Assembly: GCA_003427395.1 (NCBI GenBank)
Contig: BFEA01000313.1
Span: forward strand, 739,320 to 803,319
Reading direction: 5' to 3'
Source: Chara braunii
Lineage: Eukaryota; Streptophyta; Charophyceae; Charales; Characeae
DNA: 64,000 nucleotides
The position numbers were made by a program, and so were the translations under genes. The notes beneath the pieces are model-generated. The model made no database searches. It was not told the origin of the DNA and worked only from the letters and a program-made list of their open reading frames with translations. This document shows positions 53,246 through 63,480 of this stretch, one piece after another. Each line of letters starts with the position of its first letter. Position 1 is the stretch's first letter.

Positions 53246-53289
53246 AACAATCCAGGCCGTCCGGCAAAGCGGATGGTATGGATCGCTGT

Positions 53290-53321
53290 GCGATCTTAAA
53301 GTCTTAAAGTCTTAAGATCGC
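53290..53321. repeat. Hairpin, perfect 10-bp arms
   Basis: GCGATCTTAA and TTAAGATCGC around a 12-base loop. Same family as 53,218-53,245; both are followed by AATCCAG(G/A)CCGTC. Confidence 0.85.
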
Positions 53322-53639
53322 GTGAAAATCCAGACCGTCGGCCGGTAGACCGCGGGCAGCCCGGATCGGCCAAATCTCACGTACCGAATAGCGATTTCTA
53401 TAAGTGTAGGGACAATTTCGACGACGGTTACTGTATGATGCCTTGGCATGTCCAATGCAAGAATCGAACACACAACCTCCAGCTTGCTAGGAAAACCACC
53501 TAACCTCGGCCCAAACCATTTTGGTTTGTTTTTCAATCTGTTTCCGTGATTCGGAGGAACCTAACCAACATCCCTGATTGTTTTTGGGATTCTTCGCTGC
53601 CAGAAATTAAAATAAAAAATCACAAAAATTCGGGTACTC

Positions 53640-54375
53640 GGAAATGTGCGCTCTCCCCCAGTACCCCTCTTGGGTCAAGTAGGCTGATCCTGTGATTGTG
53701 CTCCGTGTTCACCGGTGAGCATTTCTGCATAGCGGGAACCAAAACTGGTGGTTCTAAGTCAGAAGCAAAGAAGAGGGGCAACCTACACAATCAGACTCAA
53801 TTCCAGTGAATTGTTGTCCCATCATCAGTTGCGATTTGGAGGATGTTGAGTGCAAAAGACTGCCCGCCATCACTTCCGCATTGGAGGATACCGAGTGCAA
53901 AATACTTTGTCAAACTGTTTCGTCAAAGAAAGCCAATTTGTCGAAGTACCCTTATCAGGAGTAGTTGAAATCTGCAATCGGCAAAAGTAAGGATGCACTC
54001 TGGTGCTCTCGAGCCTCCTGTAGCAGTGCTCTTCCTTACAAGAAGCACAAAAGAGGGGTAACCTACAAAATCAGACCGTTCCGAGTTCTGGCATCATGAA
54101 GAGCAGTCAGCACCTACATCACTGCCCACCATCATTTACTTTGGAGGACACCAGGACCTCGTCATGATATGATGACGATGACATCGAGGCTGGTGTTGAC
54201 TCGAGCCTCCTGTAGCACTACTCTTCCTTACAAGAAGCACGGAAGAGGGGTAACCTACACAATCAGACCGTTCCAAGTTCCAGCATCATGAAGAGTGGTC
54301 CACACCTGCATCACTGCCCACCATCATTTTTCTTTGGAGGACACCAGGACCTCGCCACGATATGATGACGATGGC
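53640..54375 (-). repeat. ~194-bp tandem repeat at the 3' side of the IQ gene
   Basis: CGAGCCTCCTGTAGCA recurs at ~54,010 and ~54,204, and AGAGGGGTAACCTACA plus CAGCATCATGAAGAG in both units; a degenerate third unit is near 53,760. The last unit runs into the end of the IQ-gene coding sequence, so the stop codon lies inside repeat sequence. Confidence 0.75.
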
Positions 54376-55448
54376 ATCGAGGTTGGCAAGTACTGGTCTC
54401 TTGTAGTGGCTCTTGCCCCCTTCAGTTGCCTGAGATGCTGTTTGCGAAGCAGTAATGCGTTCCTTGTCCATGACAGCTCCAGCTCAATCAACTTCCTCAG
54501 TTGGGCCTTTCTCTCTTCTTTGGTTGGGATCAGCAAAATAACACTTTGTCCGTCACCACCAGGACGGATTTGTCCATTGTCATCAGCGCCACAGATTTGT
54601 CCATCTCGATTGACATCACCATTTCTATGGGAATCTGTCATTTCCACTTTAGGTTCAAACTGAGGGGCATCAGGTGATCTGTCCTCCTTCTCTTTCTCAG
54701 GCATCGCCGCTTGGGAACAACGGCAACCAGCAGGCAGCGGATGAGTACCCTCATTGACATACACTGTAGATGTCATTCCCACTTTAGGTTCAAACCCCAG
54801 GGCATCGGCTGATGCATCCTCCTCCTCCTCCTCCTCCTCCTCCTGGGTACGACAACAAACCCCAGGCAGCTGATGTGGCGAGACGACTGAATTGACAGGA
54901 GTAGATGTCATCTCGACTGAAGAAGCAAGGGACATGAGGGTGTCTGAAGCTCTGTGATGTATTAGGGAGTGGAATGCATCTGCTGCCGCGGTTATGGTAG
55001 GTCTACAGATGATGGCGGGTCCTGCCAGCCATACTACTACCTCTCTCCCTCTGTTTGAGTCTTGATCTCCATCTAAAGATGCAGGGTTTGCTGCTATTCT
55101 GGTGCTGCTGCTGTCAATTGAGACCTCATCACGTGAGGAGCCGTGTGATCTCACAGCTGCCGGGCTGTTGTGTATATGATAGGAAATATCGTGGCAGAAA
55201 TTCTCAGAAGGATAGAGGCTCTCAAGTTTTTCAAACCGTTGTTCGAATTCTGTCCGAACAGCTTTCAGAAGGATAGAGCGAATTTGAAAACCTCGAAAAG
55301 CTGCCTGAATCAAAGTTGCACATCCATGTTTTCGTGAAAGTAAGCACCCAGTACCCAGCAGTAAAGGCGCGCATGTTCCCCGCTCCATGTTACTGTGGAC
55401 TGCCATATTTGGAGAAGTCTGCTGCGGTTCGAACACTTGATCCCTCAC
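54324..55448 (-). CDS. IQ-motif protein with ~45-residue internal repeats, 5' end incomplete
   Basis: About 374 residues, no stop, not transposon-like: the best host-gene candidate. Near residue 45, CATLIQAAFRGFQIRS fits the calmodulin-binding IQ consensus (I-Q-x3-R-G-x3-R), followed by a charged helix (EFEQRFEKLESLYPSENF). The middle is Ser/Thr-rich. Between about residues 180 and 285 two ~45-residue repeats run from V-x-M-T-S to F-E-P-K, each with a C-x-C or C-C pair and an acidic run (eight Glu in the first); a third starts with FEPKVEMTDS. A C-terminal helix reads RKLIELELSWTRNALLLRKQ. The frame opens upstream at LGFQSRCVRKVVYIRH after a TGA, without an ATG; I suspect an upstream exon. 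The protein family is not recognised. Confidence 0.6.
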   Translation of the reverse strand: MRDQVFEPQQTSPNMAVHSNMERGTCAPLLLGTGCLLSRKHGCATLIQAAFRGFQIRSILLKAVRTEFEQRFEKLESLYPSENFCHDISYHIHNSPAAVRSHGSSRDEVSIDSSSTRIAANPASLDGDQDSNRGREVVVWLAGPAIICRPTITAAADAFHSLIHHRASDTLMSLASSVEMTSTPVNSVVSPHQLPGVCCRTQEEEEEEEEDASADALGFEPKVGMTSTVYVNEGTHPLPAGCRCSQAAMPEKEKEDRSPDAPQFEPKVEMTDSHRNGDVNRDGQICGADDNGQIRPGGDGQSVILLIPTKEERKAQLRKLIELELSWTRNALLLRKQHLRQLKGARATTRDQYLPTSMPSSSYRGEVLVSSKEK

Positions 55449-55970
55449 CAGTTCATGCCGTATATAGACTACTTTACGGACACATCTGCTCTGGAAGCCC
55501 AGTCATTCGTCACAACGCCTTGTACATGACAATAGGGGTGCGCAAAAAAAGAGAAAACCGAAAAACAGACTGCATACCCACCGCCCAAGGTCCGGCCATT
55601 GGGTCTTGTTTCACACCATTAACTAGATTTGGAATAGACATTAAAACGCGTGCAGTTCAATTCTTGATTCGTCTGTCAAATCTGAATGTCGTATAAATGA
55701 GCAGCTTGTGCAATCTGAACAGAGACCTTGCTGCAACCTTCAAGGGGAGAGGGAATTCACCAAAGAGGGCACACTTTTGATGGTGTGCCTGTGCTTCCCA
55801 GGTGGCTTTTACTGAGCTGTGGTTCCTTTCCTTCGACAGACAATTCCAGACAAAACTTCTGCTTGAAAGACTGCTCGCCTTGGCTTCTGCCTCTGGGCCT
55901 GCTTTGCCTGGCATGCTAAACGACTCGAAGCCCTCCGACATACAAACTTGCTGGAGAACAGACAGACGCA
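55449..55970 (-). other. Possible upstream exon region of the IQ gene
   Basis: A 104-codon minus-strand frame (55,657-55,971) contains FVWNCLSKERNHSSVKATWE and Ser/Lys-rich sequence but no domain. It could be exon or intron of the IQ gene. Low support. Confidence 0.25.
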
Positions 55971-56455
55971 AATGTGGTCAGGTAAGTGTCGGATGAACAA
56001 ACAGGCAGATAGGCGACACGCGGACAGGAAAAACAGGCAGGTAGATAGACTGGCAGAGACAGTCAGAGAATTGGAGTGAAAGACGGACAGACAGACAGGC
56101 ATATGCTGTCAGATTGAGACAGGAGGACAAACAGAAAGATAGACAGATAAACAGACACACAAACAGAAAAGCAAACATAGTCAGAGCAAGACAAACAGAA
56201 GGAGAAATGTAGGATTGACATACAGACATATCCAGTCTGGAGATGTGTATAAGAGACAGGGCATATGCTGTCAGATTGAGACAGGAGGACAAACAGAAAG
56301 ATAGACAGATAAACAGACACACAAACAGAAAAGCAAACATAGTCAGAGCAAGACAAACAGAAGGAGAAATGTAGGATTGACATACAGACATATCCAGTCT
56401 GGTTAAGGCAGACAGACAGACTGGGACGTACAGACGGACAAACAGACAGACAGAT
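55965..56455. repeat. ACAG/CAGA-rich degenerate tetranucleotide region
   Basis: Dense ACAGAC and CAGACAG words. The Cys/Leu-rich minus-strand frame across it is a repeat shadow. The apparent internal 143-bp duplication is an artefact (see adapter). Confidence 0.8.
56241..56259 (+). other. Nextera transposase mosaic end (sequencing adapter)
   Basis: AGATGTGTATAAGAGACAG, the exact 19-base Nextera/Tn5 mosaic end, sits between two identical 143-bp copies (56,098-56,240 and 56,260-56,402). Confidence 0.95.
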
Positions 56456-57060
56456 ATTTTTCCACTTCGATCTTCTTCCACAAAGGCATGTTGAAGTAGC
56501 TCACAACCTGTAAAAAGGCAAGGAAAAGGAAAAAAAACAGAAAAGAGAAAAGAGAGCGGTAACTTGTGAAAAGTGCAGTTTGAGTTCACAAACCCCAAAA
56601 AAGACTGTGGACTGCAAAAAAGCGCAGCCCATAACTGGAACTGCAACAGAGTTCTTTGGGTTCCAAAGAGTGCCGCCTGAAAATGGGAACTGTGCAATGA
56701 CTTGCTGATTTCTACTGCCGAGATCGACTGCGAGGCTGTACACTAACCGCCAGGGTTAGATTCGTAATTTTGTTTGGCTGAGGGCTAACCGAGAGACCTG
56801 CCTGTAGGGAAATTCATGAGGGACATATCTGCAAATCTGGGAAAATATAGGCCCAGTACTAACCCGAACTACTACAGCTACCCTAACTGCGTATAGCAGG
56901 CCCGGGCTACCCCTAGGACAGACGGGCCCTATGCGGCCTATGCTGATAGACGGTCCTATAGCCCATAGCCGGGTCCGGTAGAGGCCGAGAGGCCGAAACA
57001 GCAACGGTACCGGCCGGTCAGTCAGTCCGGTCTAGGTCTAGCATAGTCTATAGATAGGTT
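56456..57060. other. No gene supported
   Basis: Spacer between the IQ-gene region and element 5. GGCCTATAG-like words recur near 56,930-57,060. The left end of the element 5 LTR is probably in or just after this stretch. Confidence 0.35.
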
Positions 57061-57856
57061 AGGCCCCTCGGTTCAGGACTTTTGGCAGTTCATTTCTCGC
57101 GAAGCAGAGTTGGAGAAGCCAAGCAAGTTGGTGGCGGTGTCGGTCTGCAGGCGGCATCCTGAGACTTCGCAGTGGACAGCAGCCATAGCCGGCCCAGTCT
57201 GAGTCTGCCATAGCTGGGGCATCCTCAGTGCATCTACCCCTGGGGGTATCTGTGTCTGGCCGGGCTACATCGAGGCTCTACACTGTGTGTTCGTGAGTGG
57301 TGGCAGCCATAGCTGCCTGTTCCTTCGTCAGAGTTGTCCATCGGCACTNACATCGAGGCTCTACACTGTGTGTTCGTGAGTGGTGGCAGCCATAGCTGCC
57401 TGTTCCTTCGTCAGAGTTGTCCATCGGCACTGAAGACTTCATCGCAGGACCTGTTCTTCATCAGGGTGGTTGGCGCTGGCCTCTGGGAGGCTGTTCTGAT
57501 GTGGCGCTACTAACTAGGTGTAGGATAGAGAGTGGGGTGTGAGTGCTGAGAGTGGCGAGAGACTGGAACAAACTCTGTTACGATAATTGTTTGAGTGGCT
57601 CATCATCAGTGTCATTTCAATTGTGATCTTCGCAGGTTCTTTCTTGTGATTGGTTGTTGGGAGTTTTGTCAGAAAGTGAGAAACACTGCGTGTCTTCTCC
57701 CCATCTGTGCATGATTGTCTTCCGCTGCTTATTTTCACTTGTGTGCAGTTTGGACTTTGTCTCCTCTCTCCCCTTCTCTTATGCATGTATGGGCATGTGT
57801 GAGACTGTCTGTGTGTGAGTGGCGATAAAATTCGTCAGGCAACCAAGTTCATAACA
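57061..57856 (+). repeat. Element 5 5' LTR (start unresolved)
   Basis: Ends ...AAGTTCATAACA at 57,856, followed by GT and the primer-binding site. The 3' LTR is outside the window, so the left boundary cannot be set by comparison; 57,061 is only a placeholder. An 82-bp duplication around N 57,349 lies inside. Confidence 0.5.
57267..57431 (+). repeat. Perfect 82-bp duplication around a single N
   Basis: 57,267-57,348 and 57,350-57,431 are identical, separated by one N: a probable unmerged contig overlap. Confidence 0.85.
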
Positions 57857-57858
57857 GT

Positions 57859-57870
57859 TGGTATCAGAGC
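57859..57870 (+). other. Element 5 primer-binding site
   Basis: TGGTATCAGAGC, the canonical plant initiator tRNA-Met site, two bases inside the LTR. Confidence 0.9.
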
Positions 57871-59400
57871 GGGATTGGATTTGGAACACTGAGGGTTGAG
57901 CGCACTAAGGCATCTTCTTCATCTGGCGATCTTCTGGCGAGAGTTTCATGGCGATTCATCTTCCCTAGTACTAAGTCAGCAGGGAAGAAGACTTTCAGCG
58001 GTGGATTCAAGTGTCAGTGGTTGTACTGAGCAAGCACACTCAGCCTGTCAGGGCGCTTGTCAGGAGGTGGCGAGTACAGGGTTATTTCGCCATAGCCAAC
58101 CCTGAGGGTAGTGTTGCGAATTACCCCAGAGGGGCGAATTACCCCTGAGGACATCAGGGAACCCTGAGCTGCAGCATCCCTGGGTAGCGCTGGCAAAGAT
58201 TGATGCTATATATCAATCTCCAGAAGGAATAACCCCATCTGGGGCTATTTTTAGCATCAGCGGCTGCCAGGCACTGTGGCGAGATATTTTGGTGTTGGCA
58301 TACTGGGCGCCATAGGACCAGATCCAGTGTATCTGAGTTGAGGGATTGCAGCGCTACAGGATCCTGAGGAGGATCAACGAATTTGAAGCAGTTCTGTGCG
58401 TGGAAGAGTCAGGAGGAATATCTGGGAGAAAGTGGCGAGATAAGGGTTATCATCAGCCATAGCCAGATCTTCATCATCACCTGCAAGATTCTCTGAAAGT
58501 GAGTGCGTTCCATCCACCTACCTGTATTGCGATTCAGATAGTATTAGTTTAGTCAATTATAATGGTCTATCTGTCTGTCAGTGACTGGGTGTAAAAATCG
58601 CAGACTGCATGACATCCATAGCCATCTTTCCCCTACCTCTCTCTGCTCATTTCTAACCCTCTGTTGACTCTTTTCAATCCAAAATTGTCCTGTGACTGCT
58701 TTACTGCATTGCGATTATTCTGGGATGCTCAAATTGTGAATTCTGCACTGGAAAGGTAGTAATACTGGGAATTATAGTTTTGCGTTGAGTCTATTTATAG
58801 CCTTTGCTAAGTAGGGTCAGTCATAACTTCAATTCTGTCCGTCAGAATTCAAATCTGTCGGTCCCCAGTGAATCGCAAATTGAAAGTAGGCAATACTGCA
58901 GAATCGCACAGATGGATTTACAATATTTCACTGGATACAGTGAATACTGTACTTCGCCATACCCTAGGGTATGGCCGCCAGACTCATCAGGGTCTAAAAT
59001 TGAGTCTGAGCTAGGATACAGGGTAACTGTCTGCATCGTTTGTTGTGGTTGATCTCTCTTGTTTGTACTAACCATGTTCAATCATTCCCAATGACTACTC
59101 TTGCTTTCTAATGGGTATTGGAAATCTAGTGGGTCTCTAGAAGAGTAGTGGAGTGATTCTACTAACTCCAGTTTGGTCCAAGGTCAGTAAAAGGAAATCG
59201 TGTGACTGATTTTGCTGGACTTACCGTCTGTCTGACACCTGACCCCAGAGACACCCTTCCAATCCCAATCGTTGATTGCCTATACACCCACCTATTCCAG
59301 TGTTGAGAGTTTGCAGCGATTCCAGGGTATCTGAAGGAAACTGATTATCGATTCACACTCAGGTTGCTGTTTTATTTTTGGTTTTATTTTGAAAAAGGCA
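57871..59400 (+). other. Element 5 leader
   Basis: 1.5 kb with no supported gene. GAATTACCCC(A/T)GAGG occurs twice near 58,118-58,150 and GCCATAGCC words recur. Confidence 0.55.
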
Positions 59401-61011
59401 ATGTCTGATTAGGGGACTCAGCAGCAGCCACAGGTGGAAGTGGTGATGAAGGTGGAAGGTGAACAAACTTCAACCTCCATTCCTCCTCCTCCACCTCTGA
59501 CTGCTACTCAGCGGATGAAGGAGTTGGAAGAACAGTTGCGGCAGCAGCAGGCCAGGCTTGCAGCGTTGGAACAGCAGGAGGCAACTGAGCTAGAGGCTGC
59601 AACAGATCATTCCAGAAGAGAATATATGTTGCAGCAGCTAGACAAGGCACTCACAGATGATCGTTGTGCCCAGATCACCAAGCACATGGCAAAGATGATC
59701 CTGCTGGAACACAAGATCACCAGTTCACAATTCACGAACTGGGATGACCGCTTTGTGCGATTGGAGCATCGGGTTGACGAACTGTCAGCTCAGCAGTCTA
59801 AGATCCTGGATGCTATCCAAAGCTTGACTGCTCAGTTGGCAGCCGCCAAGTTGATTGCCCCTCAGCTCCCTCTGCTGCAACCCAAACCTTCTCCTCCTTC
59901 TTCGCCCCCTTCTACTCCCCCTGGTTTAGCACATTCTTCCCAATCACCATCCCATTCCCAAAAGGCCTCAGCAAAGGCCACCTATGTTGTTGTTACTGCA
60001 TGAGACTACAAAGGTCCCAAGATCCCTGCTCCCAACAAGTTCAGGGGTGATGACCCCAAGACTAATGTTAGGGACTGGGCTGCTGGGACCAAAGCCTACT
60101 TGAGGGGCTTTGTATGTGCAGAACAGACCAAGGTGGCGACTGTTCTGGGGCTGCTGGAAGGGCCTGCACTGAAGTGGGCCACTTCCACTTCCAGCAATCT
60201 GCAGCAGTCCATGGAGGACTGGGCTTTTGGGCTTGGGGTGGACAAATTTCTGCAGGCCCTGGAGGACCGATTTGCAGACAAGGAGCGAGCCCTAAAGGGT
60301 GCTGACAGGATTGCTCCCCTGGGACAGCAGCGGTGCACTGGGACTCTGCAGGCCTTGTTTGTTGAGTTTGAGCAGCTCACCTCCACCCCTAGGTTGGTCA
60401 TGTCTACTGACAATCTGCTGACCAACTTTTGCAGGGCAGCGCCTGAGAAATTTGATGTTGCACTGTACAGCGCTGGGCACAAGGACTGGAGGTCCTTTGG
60501 CCACGCTGCCCTGGAAATGGAGGCAAAGCTCCATGTCCAGGCCCCATCCTCTAACAGGAGGAAAGGTGCCTTCCCTAGAGGTGGCAGAAGGGGAAAGGCA
60601 GCCTTCACTCATGTGGGGTCTGCATCAGGATCAGATTCAGATTCCCAGGCTGACGCACCTTCAACTGGGACTGGATCTGTTGCTGATCCTGATGTTGCAG
60701 CAGCCGTGACTCAAGCTGTTCAGGGACCTCTGCAGCTGCAGAGGAAGTTCTTCCCCACCACAGCCTCAGCCACTGCCAAGGGGAATGATAAGGGACGTCG
60801 ACCTTCCTCTTCCCAGCGCCCTAACTTCCCCAAAGATGTCCGGATGCCAGCTGACCCTCTCAATCCCTCCACACTCCCCTGGCATGACCTCAAGATCCAG
60901 GAGGGAGTCTGGAGAAGAAGAAAGGAAAGAGGGGTCTGCCTGAGGGGTGAGGGACATCACTTCTTAAAGGATTGCCCTTACATGCCAGGCCCAGGTCAGT
61001 CAAAAAACTGA
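59401..61011 (+). pseudogene. Element 5 gag (two in-frame stops)
   Basis: The natural start is probably ATG 59,401, but codon four is TAG (59,410-59,412); the frame reopens as GTQQQPQVEVVMKVEGE. The N-terminus has a Gln/Glu-rich coiled coil (QRMKELEEQLRQQQARLAAL), then a Pro/Ser linker. A TGA at 60,001-60,003 splits the frame; the capsid continues with KIPAPNKFRGDDPKTNVRDW, LGLLEGPALKWATST, FLQALEDRFADKERALKGAD, LTNFCRAAPEKFDVALY. The zinc knuckle GVCLRGEGHHFLKDCPY lacks the second cysteine and is one residue short of C-x2-C-x4-H-x4-C. Stop at 61,009-61,011. Confidence 0.8.
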
Positions 61012-61059
61012 AACAGACCCTGGGGATTGCAGTTCCCCCCAATGCTGCACTTTCATCTA

Positions 61060-61467
61060 CTCAGGTAGGTGAATCTGCAATTGTTTCAGTCCCTTGCTGC
61101 CTTCTTCCTTCATCTGAAGGAACAAAAGAAGAGCAAGACTGATCTCATCATGCTTCAGCCACTGATCAACAACACCAGGATCACTGGGCTGTTGGACTGT
61201 GGGGCCACCAGGAACTTCATGTCTCCCAGTGCAGTTAAAAAGTTGCACCTGGGCATGAAAGTTCAGCAGCTGCAGCAACCGCTGCTGGTGCGGATTGGTG
61301 ACTCTACAGTGCTCAGCATCAGGGAGAAGGTCAAGGGTATCCCCGTGACCTTCGATACTGCTGGAAAAGTCAGACACAGTTTGAACTTTTACATTTTCCC
61401 TGAGCTGCCTTTTGACTTGGTGTTCTCCATGCAGTGGTTGAAGGCAGTCAACCCTAGGATCGACTAG
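61060..61467 (+). pseudogene. Element 5 protease region
   Basis: Retropepsin-like: RITGLLDCGATRNFMSPSAV with active-site triplet D-C-G (as in element 3), then NFYIFPELPFDLVFSMQWLK, matching the second half of the fold. It is in frame with the following reverse transcriptase; a TAG at 61,465-61,467 interrupts after NPRID, probably a lost tryptophan. Confidence 0.75.
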
Positions 61468-63480
61468 CAGATCCCTAGAGTTGAGCTACCAGACAGCCAG
61501 GGTGTGTATCAGCCATGCATGATTGTTGTTGATCACCACCCTAAGACTTCCTGCTACTGCCTGAGAGCGAGGGAGTTTCATGCTCTCTCACGCCAGTACC
61601 ACCACAAGCGTTTGTTTATTGCTTTGGTCAAGCAAACAGATGCTCCCCCTGTTTTCTGTCCTCCTGAGATACAGCAGGTGGTAGATCAGTATACTGATCT
61701 GATGCAGGAGCCCTTTGGGTTACCCAACCGGCCGACCAAGCATCACATCGAGTTGCTGCCTGGAGCGGTCCCTCCCAAGGGCCGCATCTACAGGATGTCC
61801 CCTGCTGAGCTTGAAGAGCTCAGAAAGCAGCTTGAGACCCTGACCAGCAAGGGCTGGATCAGACCCAGCACATCTGAATTCGGTGCACTTGTTCACTTTG
61901 TGCCCAAAGGGAATGGCGAGTTCAGAATGTGTATTGACTACAGGGGTCTCAACAAGATCACTAGGAAGAGCACTGAGCCAGTTCCTAGGATCGATGACCT
62001 CCTGGGCATGGTGCAGGGCTGCACAATGTTAAGCAAAGTCGACCTCAAATCTGGCTACCACCAGATTGAGATGGCAGAGGAGGATGTCTATAAGACAGCC
62101 TTCAATACCAGGTATGGGACTTACGAGTTCCTGGTCATGCCATTCGGACTTTGCAATGCCCCAGGCACCTTCCAGACAGAGATGCACTGCATCTTCAGAC
62201 CTTACTTGAACAAGTTTATGGTTGTCTACCTGGATGATATTCTGGTATTCAGCAAAACTGTCAGGGAACATGCGAAGCACTTGGCTCTTGTCCTTCAGTC
62301 GTTACGTGACAGCCAGTACAAGATCAACAGAGAGAAGTTCTCCTTTGGAGTTCCCTCTGTTATCTACCTGTGTCATGTAATCTCTGGAGATGGTCTGGCT
62401 CCTGAAGCAGCCAAGATTGCTGCTATTCAGGAGTGGCCTCAACCTCAGACAGTGAGGGATGTCCGGTCCTTCATGGGTTTGGCCTCCTACTACAGAAAGT
62501 TTGTCAGGAACTTTTATACAGTGGCTGCACCCCTGACTAACCTGACAAAGAAGGACACTCCCTTTCTTTGGTCCCTTCACTGTCAGTTGGCCTTCACACG
62601 ACTCAAGAAGGCCTTGACTCGTGCGCCTGTACTGAAGTTACCTGACCCCACTTTGCCATTCATCCTGACCATTGACGCCAGTCAGTATGGCATTGGGGCA
62701 TTTCTTCAGCAAGATAATGGGAATGGTCTACGGCCTGTAGAGTTTATGAGTAAGAAGATCAAAACTCAAAAGCTCCAGGACTCCACCTATGAGAAAGAGC
62801 TATATGCTCTTGTCTGTGCCCTGAAACACTGGAAACACTTTCTCCTGGGCAGACACTTCAAGATCTTTTCAGATCACTCCACCTTACAGTGGATGAAGTC
62901 CCAGGGAGAGTTGAATGATAAGTTGGCACGGTACATTCAGTTCATTGACATGTTTGACTTTGAAATGAAGCATAAGAAGGGCTGCTACAACAAGGTGGCA
63001 GATGCCCTCTCTCGTAGGCCCGACTCTTTTGCGCCGACCTCCTCTACTCACTCCTTTGGAGAGGAGACCCGTCAGACCATTGCTCGTCTACTGCCTCAGG
63101 ACGAGACTTTCGGACCCATTGTCAGGAATCTGCAAGCAGATGCTAACTCTGAACCAGGCTATGCTCTGAGTTCAGATTTGCTGTATACTTGCAGCAGAGG
63201 TGAGGAGCGCTTGTGCATTCCCCAGGACCAGCGGCTCAGGACACTGCTGATGTCAGAGTGTCATGACGCCCGTGGACATTTGGGGTTCCTAAAGTCTTAT
63301 GCAGCCCTGTCGCAGCGCTTCTTCTGGAAGGAGATGCGGAGTGATATGCTGCGCTATGTGGACACCTGTGAGCTCTGCCAAAGGAATAAGGTCCAGCGTA
63401 GACCTCCTTTGGGACTGCTCAAACCCCTACCCATACCTAATGGCCCTGCTGAATCTGTGTCGATAGACTTCACAGATTTA
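61468..63480 (+). CDS. Element 5 reverse transcriptase, RNase H, integrase N-terminus
   Basis: One uninterrupted frame (61,504-63,570, homology to about 63,480). Reverse transcriptase: [70 protein letters not shown] and catalytic [13 protein letters not shown], intact. Connection: VRSFMGLASYYRKFV. RNase H acids: [41 protein letters not shown]. Integrase zinc region: ECHDARGHLGFLKS ... DTCELCQRNK, then the first core aspartate SVSIDFTDLG. The most intact pol of the window. Homology leaves this frame after TDLG because of a frameshift near 63,480. Confidence 0.85.

Noticed and set aside
51707-53250. Long ORFs spanning or flanking the N gap, including a 433-residue frame
   Set aside because: Most residues are unknown, and the rest come from CT/GA and G-rich minisatellites.
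55809-56697. Cys/Leu-rich secreted-looking repeat protein on the minus strand
   Set aside because: It follows the ACAG-rich repeat and includes an adapter-derived false duplication, so it is not a gene.
37753-57870. tRNA genes at the GGTATCNGAGC sites
   Set aside because: Only the 12-18 bases complementary to a tRNA 3' end are present next to LTRs. They are primer-binding sites.
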